DNA of 64,000 bases from CAUZIZ01 sp965218775 (GTDB taxonomy: Bacteria > Acidobacteriota > UBA6911 > RPQK01 > JAJDTT01), in assembly GCA_965218775.1 (NCBI GenBank), contig CBDCLS010000005.1, positions 1,178,001 through 1,242,000 of the forward strand, written 5' to 3'. The notes under the pieces are model-generated. The model was not told the DNA's origin. It ran no database searches and saw only the letters and a program-made list of their open reading frames with translations. Below are positions 1 through 8,509 of the stretch, piece by piece (position 1 is the stretch's first letter; each line of letters begins with the position of its first letter). The translations under genes were made by a program, and so were the position numbers.

Positions 1-710
1 ATCGGGGAAACGAGCAGCCCATGGAGAGCTACTACGTCATCATGAGCCTGCCCGGGTCCCAGCAGGAAGAGTTCATCCTGATGGTGCCCTACACGCCTCG
101 CAACAAGAACAACATGATCTCCTGGCTGGCTGCCCGTTCCGACGGGGAACACTACGGCACCCTTGTGCTCTACCAGTTTCCGAAGCAGGAACTACGATAT
201 GGACCCATGCAGATCGAAGCACGCATCGACCAGGACCCGAACATCTCACAGCTCATCACCCTTTGGAGCCAAAAGGGCTCCCAGGTGATTCGAGGCAACC
301 TCCTGGTGATTCCGATCGAAGACTCCCTCCTCTATGTCGAGCCTCTTTACCTTCAGGCGGAAAAGAGTGAGATTCCCGAGCTGACACGAGTCATCACCGT
401 CTATCAGAACCGAGTCGCCGTTGGAGAGACCTTGGATGAGGCCCTGAGATCAGCGCTGATGTCGTCCCCGGAAAGGGAGCGAACCGAGCCCTCCTATACC
501 GCGGAGACCAGGTCGACTGACGAACGGCGGGCACCAACGGCATCCCCCTCGGATGATCTAGCGGCCCAGGCCGTACAGCACTACCAACGAAGTCAGCAGT
601 TCCTGAAACAGGGCAACTGGTCTGCCTACGGCGAAGAACAACGGAAGCTGGGGGAGGTCCTCGACCGCCTGAAAAAGCGGGACGTTAGCCTTAAGCAATC
701 AGCGCAATGA
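1..710 (+). CDS. UPF0182 family membrane protein, C-terminal part
   Basis: The reading frame is open from the first bases of the window, so only the C-terminal part of the gene is here. The in-frame ATG at 21 is internal. The conserved C-terminal block of the UPF0182/COG1615 family is clear: a GPMQIEARIDQDP segment followed by an IRGNLLVIPIEDSLLYVEP segment, then a variable hydrophilic linker and a final helix (QFLKQGNWSAYGEEQRKL) typical of the extracytoplasmic end of these proteins. Family members are about 900 residues with several N-terminal membrane helices, which lie outside the window. Their biochemical role is not established. The gene is followed 89 bp downstream by an Fe-S carrier gene on the same strand. 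Confidence 0.9.
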   Translation, partial: RGNEQPMESYYVIMSLPGSQQEEFILMVPYTPRNKNNMISWLAARSDGEHYGTLVLYQFPKQELRYGPMQIEARIDQDPNISQLITLWSQKGSQVIRGNLLVIPIEDSLLYVEPLYLQAEKSEIPELTRVITVYQNRVAVGETLDEALRSALMSSPERERTEPSYTAETRSTDERRAPTASPSDDLAAQAVQHYQRSQQFLKQGNWSAYGEEQRKLGEVLDRLKKRDVSLKQSAQ

Positions 711-799
711 GCACCCCTGATAACTGCCGGGGCGTTTGAATTCGCCGGTCTAGATTCGTACAATAGGATCTGTTTGCAGAAGATAGGAGATCGGACCTT

Positions 800-1123
800 A
801 TGATTACGTTGACGGAAAAGGCCATCGGCCAGGTCAAGAAAGTCATTGGTAAACAATCCGAGTCCTATATCGGTATCCGGGTTGGGGTTGAGGGAGGAGG
901 CTGCTCCGGCTTCCAATACACTCTCAATCTGGAACGCGAGGGTCGTGAAGGCGATGACGTGGTCCAGGTCGACGGATTCCAGCTACTGGTCGATCCCCAG
1001 AGCATGGTCTATCTGGATGGCACCGAGATTGACTACGTCGAGACGCTGCACGCAGCCGGTTTCAGGTTCAACAATCCCAACGTGACCGGTAGCTGTGGCT
1101 GCGGTGAATCCTTTCAAGTCTAG
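800..1123 (+). CDS. A-type iron-sulfur cluster carrier (IscA/ErpA/HesB family)
   Basis: At 107 residues this is the normal family length. The three ligand cysteines are present: Cys35 in GGGCSGFQY and Cys99/Cys101 in GSCGCGESF. Proteins of this family receive [2Fe-2S]/[4Fe-4S] clusters from scaffold proteins and deliver them to apo-targets in the cytoplasm. A ribosome-binding site (taggag) lies about 9 bases before the ATG. The Fe-S enzyme MoaA starts 49 bp downstream on the same strand, which fits a shared need for cluster delivery. Which paralogue this is (IscA, ErpA or SufA) cannot be decided from the sequence alone, as no isc/suf genes are adjacent. Confidence 0.93.
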   Translation: MITLTEKAIGQVKKVIGKQSESYIGIRVGVEGGGCSGFQYTLNLEREGREGDDVVQVDGFQLLVDPQSMVYLDGTEIDYVETLHAAGFRFNNPNVTGSCGCGESFQV

Positions 1124-1172
1124 TCGCAGCTCCTCGGTTGAACACCCTCCTCACCCAGAGCATAATACCTGC

Positions 1173-2189
1173 ATGAATCTTGGGGACACTTATCACAGGC
1201 CCCTCAAGGACCTTCGTATCTCTGTGACGGATCGGTGCAACTACCGCTGCCAGTACTGCATGCCCTTGGACGAGTATGACTGGATCGATAAGGCGGAACT
1301 ACTCCGATTCGAGGAGATCGTCCGACTGGCCGGCTTATTCCTTCGGCTGGGAGTCGAGAAGCTCCGAATCACCGGAGGAGAACCCCTGGTCCGAAAAGAT
1401 ATCGAACAGCTCATCGGCAAGTTGTCCGGCTTGCCGGACCTGAAGGATCTGAGCCTGACCACCAACGGCTCCTTTCTCGCCCAGAAGGCTGAGGCCCTGA
1501 AGAAAGCTGGGCTGTCACGGATCAACATCAGTCTAGATACGCTGGACCCCGAGAGATTCAGGCAGATCACCAAGAGGGGTGCTCTCGAGGCAGTCTTGGA
1601 GGGCATCGAGGCATCCAGGCGGGCCGGTCTAACGCCCGTCAAGATAAATGCCGTGGTAGTTCGAGGGATCAACGACGACGAGATCCTGGAACTCGTGAAG
1701 TTCTCGAGAGACAAGGGCCTGTTTCTCCGCTTTATCGAATACATGGATGTGGGGAACGCCAACGCCTGGAGCCTCGAGAAGACCGTCACCAAGAGGGAGC
1801 TCCTCGATTTGATCCACTCGCACTTTCCGCTTCGGGAAATCGGCCGAAGGGAGCTTCGAGCGCCAGCGGTGGACTACGAGTTCATTGACGGAAAGGGACA
1901 GGTGGGAGTGATCGGGTCCGTGACCGAATCCTTCTGTTCGAGCTGCACACGAGCCCGCCTGACAGCAGACGGAAAGTTGGTCACCTGCCTTTTCGCCTCC
2001 AGTGGCCATGACTTGAAGTCGCTTCTCCGGAGCGGCGCCGGAGACGAGAAGATCCTGGAAACGATTACCTCAATCTGGTCGGGAAGAGTCGACCGCTACT
2101 CCGACCTGCGCTGGGAGCAGCTGTCCTCGAGTGACAGTTATCGGCCTAGGGACCACGAAAAGATTGAAATGATCACTCTGGGTGGATAA
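1173..2189 (+). CDS. moaA: GTP 3',8-cyclase MoaA (molybdenum cofactor biosynthesis)
   Basis: This radical-SAM enzyme converts GTP to 3',8-cyclo-GTP, the first step of molybdopterin synthesis. The N-terminal CxxxCxxC cluster motif is CNYRCQYC (residues 22-29 from the chosen start). The C-terminal second cluster site is seen in FCSSCTRARL and LVTCLF, and the protein ends in the Gly-Gly typical of MoaA. An upstream in-frame ATG at 1095 would overlap the Fe-S carrier gene and add a non-conserved stretch. The ATG at 1173 begins directly before the conserved DTYHRPLKDLRISVTDRC and gives 338 residues, a normal length. No other moa/moe genes are in the window. Confidence 0.95.
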   Translation: MNLGDTYHRPLKDLRISVTDRCNYRCQYCMPLDEYDWIDKAELLRFEEIVRLAGLFLRLGVEKLRITGGEPLVRKDIEQLIGKLSGLPDLKDLSLTTNGSFLAQKAEALKKAGLSRINISLDTLDPERFRQITKRGALEAVLEGIEASRRAGLTPVKINAVVVRGINDDEILELVKFSRDKGLFLRFIEYMDVGNANAWSLEKTVTKRELLDLIHSHFPLREIGRRELRAPAVDYEFIDGKGQVGVIGSVTESFCSSCTRARLTADGKLVTCLFASSGHDLKSLLRSGAGDEKILETITSIWSGRVDRYSDLRWEQLSSSDSYRPRDHEKIEMITLGG

Positions 2190-2265
2190 CCGCCGCCTCC
2201 AGCGTTCCTTTCACGGAAATAATTTGTGAACTGCTAGCACCCGGCTAGCTTGCATTCCTGCTGCT

Positions 2266-2805
2266 TCAACCGGGTCGAAAAGCGGGGACCCCCTCATCAG
2301 GCGAGAAAAAGGGTAGAACTCCGGCACCGTCCTCCTTAGCGATTTTGGCATTGACCTCCTTCAGCTCTTCGCGTGCGAAGGATTCGATCGCATTCTCGAT
2401 CGTTCCATCTGTCCGGATGTAGAAGAAGGTCGGGACATAGGACACGCCGTAGTACTCGCCAACGGAATGCGGGCTCGAGTCCAGCCCTACTGTGAGGTGA
2501 AGATCTTCATCCCGGATCAGCCTCCGTGCGCTACTTTCGCCCTCTTGAGCCAGCGCGACCATGGAGACTCTCGACTCCGGATAGTTTCGGTAGATGCGGT
2601 CGATCAGAGGGAGCGAGTATTCACAGGTAGGACAGCCCACCTTCACAAACATCAAGAGAACGGGGCCTTGCGCCAAGCGGTCCGCGAGTCGCCAGGGGCG
2701 AACAGCAAGGTCAGGCAACCCTTCGACTTCCGGCTTGTCCCCTGGTATTCTCGTCAGCGAGAGACACTCAAATTCGACGGCAGCATCGCCTGCTCTCAAC
2801 ATCAT
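2266..2805 (-). CDS. Thioredoxin-like redoxin (AhpC/TSA-TlpA type)
   Basis: The 179-residue protein has a thioredoxin fold. The active site GCPTCEYSLP (Cys58, Cys61) follows the hydrophobic strand PVLLMFVKV, and the cis-proline segment is YVPTFFYI. No signal peptide is visible, so it is probably a cytoplasmic thiol oxidoreductase or peroxiredoxin-like protein. Its substrate is unknown. A ribosome-binding site (gaggag) lies upstream of the ATG. It is transcribed away from the transketolase gene, with about 160 bp between the two starts that must hold both promoters. Confidence 0.8.
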   Translation of the reverse strand: MMLRAGDAAVEFECLSLTRIPGDKPEVEGLPDLAVRPWRLADRLAQGPVLLMFVKVGCPTCEYSLPLIDRIYRNYPESRVSMVALAQEGESSARRLIRDEDLHLTVGLDSSPHSVGEYYGVSYVPTFFYIRTDGTIENAIESFAREELKEVNAKIAKEDGAGVLPFFSPDEGVPAFRPG

Positions 2806-2965
2806 CTCAACGATCTCCTCTGGTCCAATTGTCTTCGTCTCGGTCCTCCCCCGCCCTCCCCAGAGAACTCTGTTGACAGGGGTCGAAAGCCTCCCCTATA
2901 GTACGACTCTCAGAGCGAACAACAACAACCTTTCCCCCATGACGAAAGAATCTTGAAAGGCCGAG

Positions 2966-4813
2966 ATGACACCTGAACGAATCCGGTCCCTTTATGCCAT
3001 GGCGAATCGGCTTCGCCGCCATTCTCTGGAGTCGACGACAGAGGCCGGTTCCGGCCATCCCAGCTCCTGCCTCTCCAGTGCCGAACTCGTCTCCACCCTG
3101 TTCTTTCGTTTCCTCCGTTTCGACATTCAGAACCCGGAAAGCCCGCACAACGACCGCTTTATTCTTTCAAAGGGGCATGCCGCTCCGCTTCTATACGCTG
3201 CCCTGGCTGAAGCCGGAGCATTCCCGACCGAGAAGCTTCTGAGCCTGAGACAGATGGACAGTGAATTGGAGGGGCATCCCACCCCACGCAATCGCTGGGT
3301 CGACGTGGCAACCGGCTCTCTGGGCCAGGGTTTGGCCATCGGCGCGGGTATGGCCCTGTCGAATCAACAGGATGAGCTAGCTAACCGCATCTTCGTCCTG
3401 ATCGGTGATGGGGAGGCCGCCGAGGGCTCGGTCTGGGAGGCGGCAGCTATGGCGAGCTATTACAACCTCGACAATCTGGTTGCTCTGCTGGACGTGAATC
3501 GTCTGGGACAGAGCCAGGCCACCATGTACGGTCACGACGTAGAGACTTATTCCCAACGCTTCTCTGCCTTCGGGTGGCACAGCCAGATCGTGGACGGTCA
3601 CAGTGTTGAGGAAATCGACGCCGCCCTGGAATCTGCGTTTTCGGTACAAGGGCGGCCTTCCATCCTGGTCGCCCGGACCCTCAAGGGCAAAGGCGTCTCC
3701 TTCATGGAGGACAAAGATGGGTGGCACGGCAAGCCCTGTGCCGCCGGCGAGCAGTTGGCGGAAGCCCTCAACGACATAGGCGATCAGCTGGAGCTCGAGG
3801 AGCCGTTGAGCGTGGCCAAGCCGTCACCCTCTGTTCCCGCTTCCGAAGCAATCCCCGGCGGCCCTCCTGCCCCGCCCCACTATGGGGCCGACGAGAGTGT
3901 AGCCACGCGCCAGGCCTACGGCAATGCCCTGAGAAAGCTGGGGGCCAGCAATCCCAGGGTCGTAGTCCTCGATGGGGATACCAAGAACTCGACCTACTCC
4001 GACAAGTTTCTGCAGGATTTCCCGGAGAGGTTCGTCGAGTGTTTCATTGCCGAACAGGGCATGGTGGGAGCGGCCGTAGGAATGAGCGCGCTGGGGAAGA
4101 TCCCTTTTGCCTCGACGTTCGCCTGCTTTCTGACCCGTTCCTATGACCTGATCCGCATGGCCGCCATTTCCCGTTCCAACATCAAACTCTGCGGCTCTCA
4201 CGCGGGGGTCTCCATCGGAGAGGATGGCCCTTCACAAATGGGTTTGGAAGACCTTGCCATGATGCGGGCAGTCACCGGCTCTACCGTCCTCTACCCCGGT
4301 GATGGCGTTTCGGCAGAGCGGTTGGTGGCACTGGCGGCTGAGACTCCCGGAATCGTCTATATCCGAACGACGCGTCCCAAGACGCCTATTCTGTATTCGA
4401 GTGAGGATGAGTTTACCGTCGGCGGCTCCCGCGTCCTTCGCTCCAGCCCGGGTGACCAGGCCACGATCGTGGCCGCAGGAATCACGCTGCACGAGGCCCT
4501 GGCTGCCTACGAGAAGCTCCTTGACCAAGGCATTCCGGTAAGGGTAATCGATCTGTACAGCATTAAACCGGTCGACGAGACCACTCTCAGACAGGCCGTC
4601 CAGGAGACCGGAGCCGTGGTTACGGTCGAGGATCACTACCGGGAAGGCGGCCTGGGTGATGCCGTCCTGGACGCGCTAGCCGGAGAGAAGTCCAAGTTTC
4701 GTAAGCTCGCGGTTAGCAGGCTTTCCCGTTCGGGCCCCTCCGACGAGCTCATGGAGATGCAAGGCATCAGCGCCAATTCGATCCAAAAGGCAGTTGAGGA
4801 GCTTCTGGCCTAG
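2966..4813 (+). CDS. tkt: Transketolase
   Basis: At 615 residues this is a complete one-chain transketolase, of the shorter animal/actinobacterial type. The thiamine diphosphate/metal motif is GDGEAAEGSVWEAA followed by LVALLDVNRL. The pyrimidine-binding domain contains the IAEQGMVGAAVGMSALGK and GEDGPSQMGLEDLAMMR segments, and a C-terminal transketolase domain follows. It transfers two-carbon ketol units in the non-oxidative pentose phosphate pathway. A proline-rich linker (roughly residues 270-305) joins the two halves. Three bases after the stop codon begins a palindromic repeat (4817-4927) that could act as a terminator. Confidence 0.96.
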   Translation: MTPERIRSLYAMANRLRRHSLESTTEAGSGHPSSCLSSAELVSTLFFRFLRFDIQNPESPHNDRFILSKGHAAPLLYAALAEAGAFPTEKLLSLRQMDSELEGHPTPRNRWVDVATGSLGQGLAIGAGMALSNQQDELANRIFVLIGDGEAAEGSVWEAAAMASYYNLDNLVALLDVNRLGQSQATMYGHDVETYSQRFSAFGWHSQIVDGHSVEEIDAALESAFSVQGRPSILVARTLKGKGVSFMEDKDGWHGKPCAAGEQLAEALNDIGDQLELEEPLSVAKPSPSVPASEAIPGGPPAPPHYGADESVATRQAYGNALRKLGASNPRVVVLDGDTKNSTYSDKFLQDFPERFVECFIAEQGMVGAAVGMSALGKIPFASTFACFLTRSYDLIRMAAISRSNIKLCGSHAGVSIGEDGPSQMGLEDLAMMRAVTGSTVLYPGDGVSAERLVALAAETPGIVYIRTTRPKTPILYSSEDEFTVGGSRVLRSSPGDQATIVAAGITLHEALAAYEKLLDQGIPVRVIDLYSIKPVDETTLRQAVQETGAVVTVEDHYREGGLGDAVLDALAGEKSKFRKLAVSRLSRSGPSDELMEMQGISANSIQKAVEELLA

Positions 4814-4816
4814 GGT

Positions 4817-4927
4817 GAAACTTCATTTGCAGAAGTAGCTTTGGCCTCCAGGCCGAAGTCTTATTCTTCTGAGCCTTTGGCTCGGACGGCGGCCTGGAGG
4901 CCACCGCTACGCCGGACCCGAAGTTTC
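4817..4927. repeat. Palindromic repeat family R1, copy a
   Basis: Imperfect palindrome with GAAACTTC at the left and GAAGTTTC at the right. The internal arms are TTTGGCCTCCAGGCCGAAG and CGGCCTGGAGGCCACCGC. It lies between the stops of the converging transketolase and SpoIIE-phosphatase genes. Two further copies are at 10194-10292 (same orientation) and 24208-24284 (inverted). Confidence 0.85.
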
Positions 4928-4941
4928 GTTCTCGAATGCTG

Positions 4942-5763
4942 TCACTGCCTCTTGATGACAATCACCGTCCGGTCGTCAACCTGTCCCACACCTTCACTGA
5001 ACTCTCCTAGATCTTGAACGATGGCATCAAAGATCCCTCGGGAAGTCCGCCCTCGAACACGATCGACCGCCTGCTTCAATCTTTCACTCCCATAATCCTG
5101 GCCCCGCGGGTTCTCGGCCTCGATGATGCCGTCCGTGTAGCAAAGCAGAACATCGTCCACCTCCATATGGACCTCCCCCAATTCATGATCCACGGGTGGA
5201 AAGCGGAAGGCTCCCAGGACGAATCCCCCGGTATCCAGTGAGACGATCCCGCCCTTCTGGAAAAGGAGTGGGCTGTGATGCCCGGCATTCGTGTAGCGCA
5301 GTGTTCCGTCGAGCTGAAGCTCTCCGTAGAAGGCAGTGATGAACTGATTGGGCTGGGAAGACCAGAACATTCGTCGGTTGATCTTGGGAAATAGAAGCCG
5401 GGTGGTATCCTGCGCGTAATGGGATTCGAAGGAGATAGCAGTGTAGAGGGCGGTGTTGAAGTCTCGGATGAGCATGGCCGCCACCAGCCCGTGCCCGGCG
5501 GCGTCGGCGATCACCAAACCCATTCGACCCCGTAGGTCAAAGCGCCCTTCGAGATCGATAAAATCATAGTAATCGCCTCCTACCACGGCGGTCGGCAGGG
5601 TCGTGCCGAAGATATCGTAATCACCAAAGACCGTCAGACGCTCTGGGTCGGGCATAATGTGCCGCTGCATCTCAGCCAACGACACAAACTCCTCCTGGAG
5701 CTCCTGAAGGCCCATCCCGGCGATTCTGGCCAGCTCGTCCTCAGCGGATGGTTTCCGCGTCAT
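4942..5763 (-). CDS. PP2C-type serine phosphatase (SpoIIE/RsbU domain)
   Basis: The 273 residues match a stand-alone SpoIIE/RsbU phosphatase domain. Metal-binding motifs are visible in order: VVGGDYYDFID, LVIADAAGHGLVAAMLIRDF, CYTDGIIEAENPRG and the terminal VDDRTVIVIKRQ. The short N-terminus (about 45 residues, helical) could pair with a partner but carries no recognisable sensor domain. Such phosphatases dephosphorylate anti-sigma-factor antagonists in partner-switching pathways. No STAS or anti-sigma partner gene is adjacent, so its target is unknown. Confidence 0.9.
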   Translation of the reverse strand: MTRKPSAEDELARIAGMGLQELQEEFVSLAEMQRHIMPDPERLTVFGDYDIFGTTLPTAVVGGDYYDFIDLEGRFDLRGRMGLVIADAAGHGLVAAMLIRDFNTALYTAISFESHYAQDTTRLLFPKINRRMFWSSQPNQFITAFYGELQLDGTLRYTNAGHHSPLLFQKGGIVSLDTGGFVLGAFRFPPVDHELGEVHMEVDDVLLCYTDGIIEAENPRGQDYGSERLKQAVDRVRGRTSRGIFDAIVQDLGEFSEGVGQVDDRTVIVIKRQ

Positions 5764-5868
5764 CTACGGATTCCCACTCTCTCCTGGTGTTCCGAAGGGT
5801 GCTCAATCGTGACAGTGATGCGAAGCAAGGTTTCTACCCGGACGATGCAGATGAACTGGTGGCCCCAA

Positions 5869-6882
5869 CTAGCCTTCATCCCGGAGCGATAGAAACCGTT
5901 CCACGATCTCGGCGGACGCTGACTCTTGAGCGGCGAGCTCGACTCGGCATCGGTTCCCTGCAGACGCAAACCCTCGCTTCAAGTAGGCGAAGGCTATTGG
6001 GCAATCCATTCGGGGCGAGAAAACAGCACTGGTGACAGCCCCAATTTCTTTCCCCTCCTCACTGAGAACCCGAGCTCCCCGCTCCGGAGGTGCGCCGCCG
6101 TCCAACTTCAATCCCATCAGCAGATTGTTGACGCCACCGATATGAGTGGCCTTGGCGACTACTTCCTGACCCAAGTAGCAGCCCTTGGTGAGGCTGATCG
6201 CTTGGTCCAGACGCGCTTCCATAGGATATCGGGTCTCGTCCATATCGATACCGAACCTGGGAATCCATGCCTCGGTTCGAAGCACGTTCCAGGCTTCTTC
6301 CTCCAGCTCCTGAATGCCCTGGGCGGCTCCCTTCTCCTGGATGGAAGCACGCAAATCGGATCCCATCTCCGCTGGGAAAACCAACTCGAAACCTTCATCA
6401 GCAAGATCGGGACGCCTAATCAACCAGACAGGCCCATCCCCGAGGCCTACCGGTTGGATCCCGCAGACTTCCTGAGGCCTGGCCTCACCGAACAGATCCT
6501 GCAGCAGCTTGGGCGACCTGGGACCCTGCAACGAAAAGTGACCATATCCTGCCGAGGCATCGGATAGGTCAACCTCTTCCATGATGATGTACTTTCCCAA
6601 CTCGCTCAGGGTCTTGTCCAGCAGAGATCGATCAATGTCCAGCAGCAGGAATTCGGGAAAGCGATAGTAATAGAAATCGGAGACGATCTTGCCACGCGCC
6701 GTCAGGAAGGTTCCGTAGTGCCCCTCGTAGTCGGGAAGACCCTCCACGTCGTTGCTGATCATCGAGTGAAGGAAGCTAACTCGATCGGGTCCGGTGACTT
6801 CGAGCTTGCCGCGATCTGACAGATCGATCAGTCCAACGGCATGAACCACGGCATCGTATTGGACGAGTGTTGCCGCATCCAT
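5869..6882 (-). CDS. ygfZ: YgfZ/GcvT-family folate-binding protein
   Basis: The 337-residue protein has the aminomethyltransferase-like fold and the diagnostic YgfZ signature KGCYLGQEVVAKATHIGG near residue 235. YgfZ-type proteins are tetrahydrofolate-dependent and help maintain or repair Fe-S enzymes such as MiaB. The N-terminal block VGLIDLSDRGKLEVTGPDRV matches the family. It starts only 8 bp after the upstream UPF0173 gene on the same strand, suggesting co-transcription. Confidence 0.9.
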   Translation of the reverse strand: MDAATLVQYDAVVHAVGLIDLSDRGKLEVTGPDRVSFLHSMISNDVEGLPDYEGHYGTFLTARGKIVSDFYYYRFPEFLLLDIDRSLLDKTLSELGKYIIMEEVDLSDASAGYGHFSLQGPRSPKLLQDLFGEARPQEVCGIQPVGLGDGPVWLIRRPDLADEGFELVFPAEMGSDLRASIQEKGAAQGIQELEEEAWNVLRTEAWIPRFGIDMDETRYPMEARLDQAISLTKGCYLGQEVVAKATHIGGVNNLLMGLKLDGGAPPERGARVLSEEGKEIGAVTSAVFSPRMDCPIAFAYLKRGFASAGNRCRVELAAQESASAEIVERFLSLRDEG

Positions 6883-6890
6883 GAGGGGTC

Positions 6891-7604
6891 CTATTCCAGC
6901 GTCTCCCCTGGGGCAACCGCTAACACCTGGGTTCCGATATCGCGGGTCAGTTCCTGCAGCTCGTCGGGTGTCCCCCTCAGCAGAGGAAAGGTGGCGTAGT
7001 GCATCGGGACCACCTTCTTGGCATTCATGAGACGACAGGCGTAGGCTGCCTCCCTGGGATCCATGGTGAAATGGTCTCCGATCGGCAAAAAGATGAGCTC
7101 CGGCTGATACAGGTCCGAAATGATCTTCATGTCGCCGAAAACACAGGTGTCTCCAGCGTGGTAGATTCGAAAGCCATTCTCGAACTCGAGCACGTAGCCG
7201 GCCGGCTCTCCCCCATAGGTGATAGAGCCATCCTCCTCCTGAATGCCACTGCTGTGATGGGCATCCACCATGGTGACGCGCACATCATTAATCTGTTGCG
7301 TTCCACCCTTGTTCATGGAATTAACGTTCTGGACGCCCTTGCCTTCCAACCAGACTCCGATCTCGACATTACAGCCAATCTGAGGCTGGTGCTGACTCGC
7401 CAGGGGAACGGCGTCCTGGATATGGTCGAAGTGTCCGTGGGTGATCAGCATTGTGTCGAGCGACTCGATCTTCTTCAGCTCTGGGGGACAAGCAGGATTC
7501 CCTTCCACCCAGGGATCGATCAGCAGCTTGCTCCCCCCAGGAGTGGTGAACAGAAACGTGGAATGTCCTAAATACTGGATGGTCACATCTCGATTCAGCG
7601 TCAT
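6891..7604 (-). CDS. UPF0173 metal-dependent hydrolase (metallo-beta-lactamase fold)
   Basis: The 237-residue protein has the beta-lactamase-fold metal site THGHFDH, a later YHAGDTCVFGDM segment and a C-terminal PMHYATFPLL segment, all hallmarks of UPF0173 (YtkL-like) proteins. It is probably a cytoplasmic hydrolase of unknown substrate. It is the first gene of an apparent two-gene unit with ygfZ and is divergent from the alpha/beta hydrolase gene at 7676, with about 70 bp between the starts. Confidence 0.9.
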   Translation of the reverse strand: MTLNRDVTIQYLGHSTFLFTTPGGSKLLIDPWVEGNPACPPELKKIESLDTMLITHGHFDHIQDAVPLASQHQPQIGCNVEIGVWLEGKGVQNVNSMNKGGTQQINDVRVTMVDAHHSSGIQEEDGSITYGGEPAGYVLEFENGFRIYHAGDTCVFGDMKIISDLYQPELIFLPIGDHFTMDPREAAYACRLMNAKKVVPMHYATFPLLRGTPDELQELTRDIGTQVLAVAPGETLE

Positions 7605-7675
7605 ACTCCTTGCCTCTCCTTTCCAGCCACCAATATACTCGACCTTCCCAATCCAGTAAATTGGCCTGAGAGCTC

Positions 7676-8509
7676 ATGACCAAACTACTCCTCTGGGGAG
7701 CCGTTGTTGTCGGCGGACTGATCTTCCTAAAGCTCTTTGTTCTTTACCTCGAGCCACACGTAGCCTTCTTTCCCATGCGCGGAGAGCACCAAACGCCCGA
7801 TGAGGTGGGCATTCCCTTCGAGGCAGTCTCCTTGATGACCGATGACGGAGAAACCATCCATTCTTGGCTCTTGAAACATCCTCGCCCACAAGCAGAAGTT
7901 CTTTTTTTTCATGGAAACGGAGGGAATCTGTCTATCTATCTGGGACTGATTGCGGAGATGTACCGCAGGTCCTTGACGGTCTTTATCTTCGACTACCGCG
8001 GGTACGGTCGAAGCAGCGGCTCACCTAGCGAGACAGGGGTCTACCAGGACACCCGAGCCGCCGTCCACCACTTCTGGAAATACTGCCACACCCCTGAAGC
8101 CTCAATAATCTATTGGGGAAGATCGCTGGGTGGAGCGACTGCGTCCTACGCCACCACGCTGCGACAACCCCACGGCCTGATCCTGGAATCGACGTTCCCC
8201 GACAAGGCCTCCCTGGCCAAGCACTATCCGGTGCTGGGTATCCTCAGCGTCCTCTCCCGCTACCGCTTCCCCACGGTCGAATTCCTGGAGAACCTGTCCT
8301 GTCCCGCACTCGTGATCCACGGAGACGAGGACGAGATCGTCCCCTTTCCCATGGGAGAAAAGGTATTCCAAGAGCTCCGCGGGGAGAAGTACTTCTATCG
8401 GATTTCGGGGGCACACCACAACGACACCCACAAGTTTGATCCGGAACCCTACTGGGGTCGGGTGGCGAACTTTATAGAAGGCATCACTGCTGTCCGGTTT
8501 AGATTGTAG
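7676..8509 (+). CDS. Alpha/beta hydrolase, membrane-anchored (ABHD13/BEM46-like), 3' end altered by IS insertion
   Basis: The 277-residue protein has one N-terminal hydrophobic anchor (WGAVVVGGLIFLKLFVLYL), an oxyanion-hole segment (FFHGNGGNLS), the nucleophile elbow GRSLGG, an acid in HGDEDEIVP and a catalytic His near SGAHHND. These are features of BEM46/ABHD13-type hydrolases; the substrate is unknown. The last codons and the stop lie inside the left end of an IS4-family element. Without the IS the frame would end in I-K-N-G-stop, with its TAA inside an ATGGATAA overlap with the folB start. The present tail is TAVRFRL. Confidence 0.87.
   Translation: MTKLLLWGAVVVGGLIFLKLFVLYLEPHVAFFPMRGEHQTPDEVGIPFEAVSLMTDDGETIHSWLLKHPRPQAEVLFFHGNGGNLSIYLGLIAEMYRRSLTVFIFDYRGYGRSSGSPSETGVYQDTRAAVHHFWKYCHTPEASIIYWGRSLGGATASYATTLRQPHGLILESTFPDKASLAKHYPVLGILSVLSRYRFPTVEFLENLSCPALVIHGDEDEIVPFPMGEKVFQELRGEKYFYRISGAHHNDTHKFDPEPYWGRVANFIEGITAVRFRL

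Noticed and set aside
1241..1792. Minus-strand frame opposite moaA
   Set aside because: Shadow of the radical-SAM gene with no independent support.
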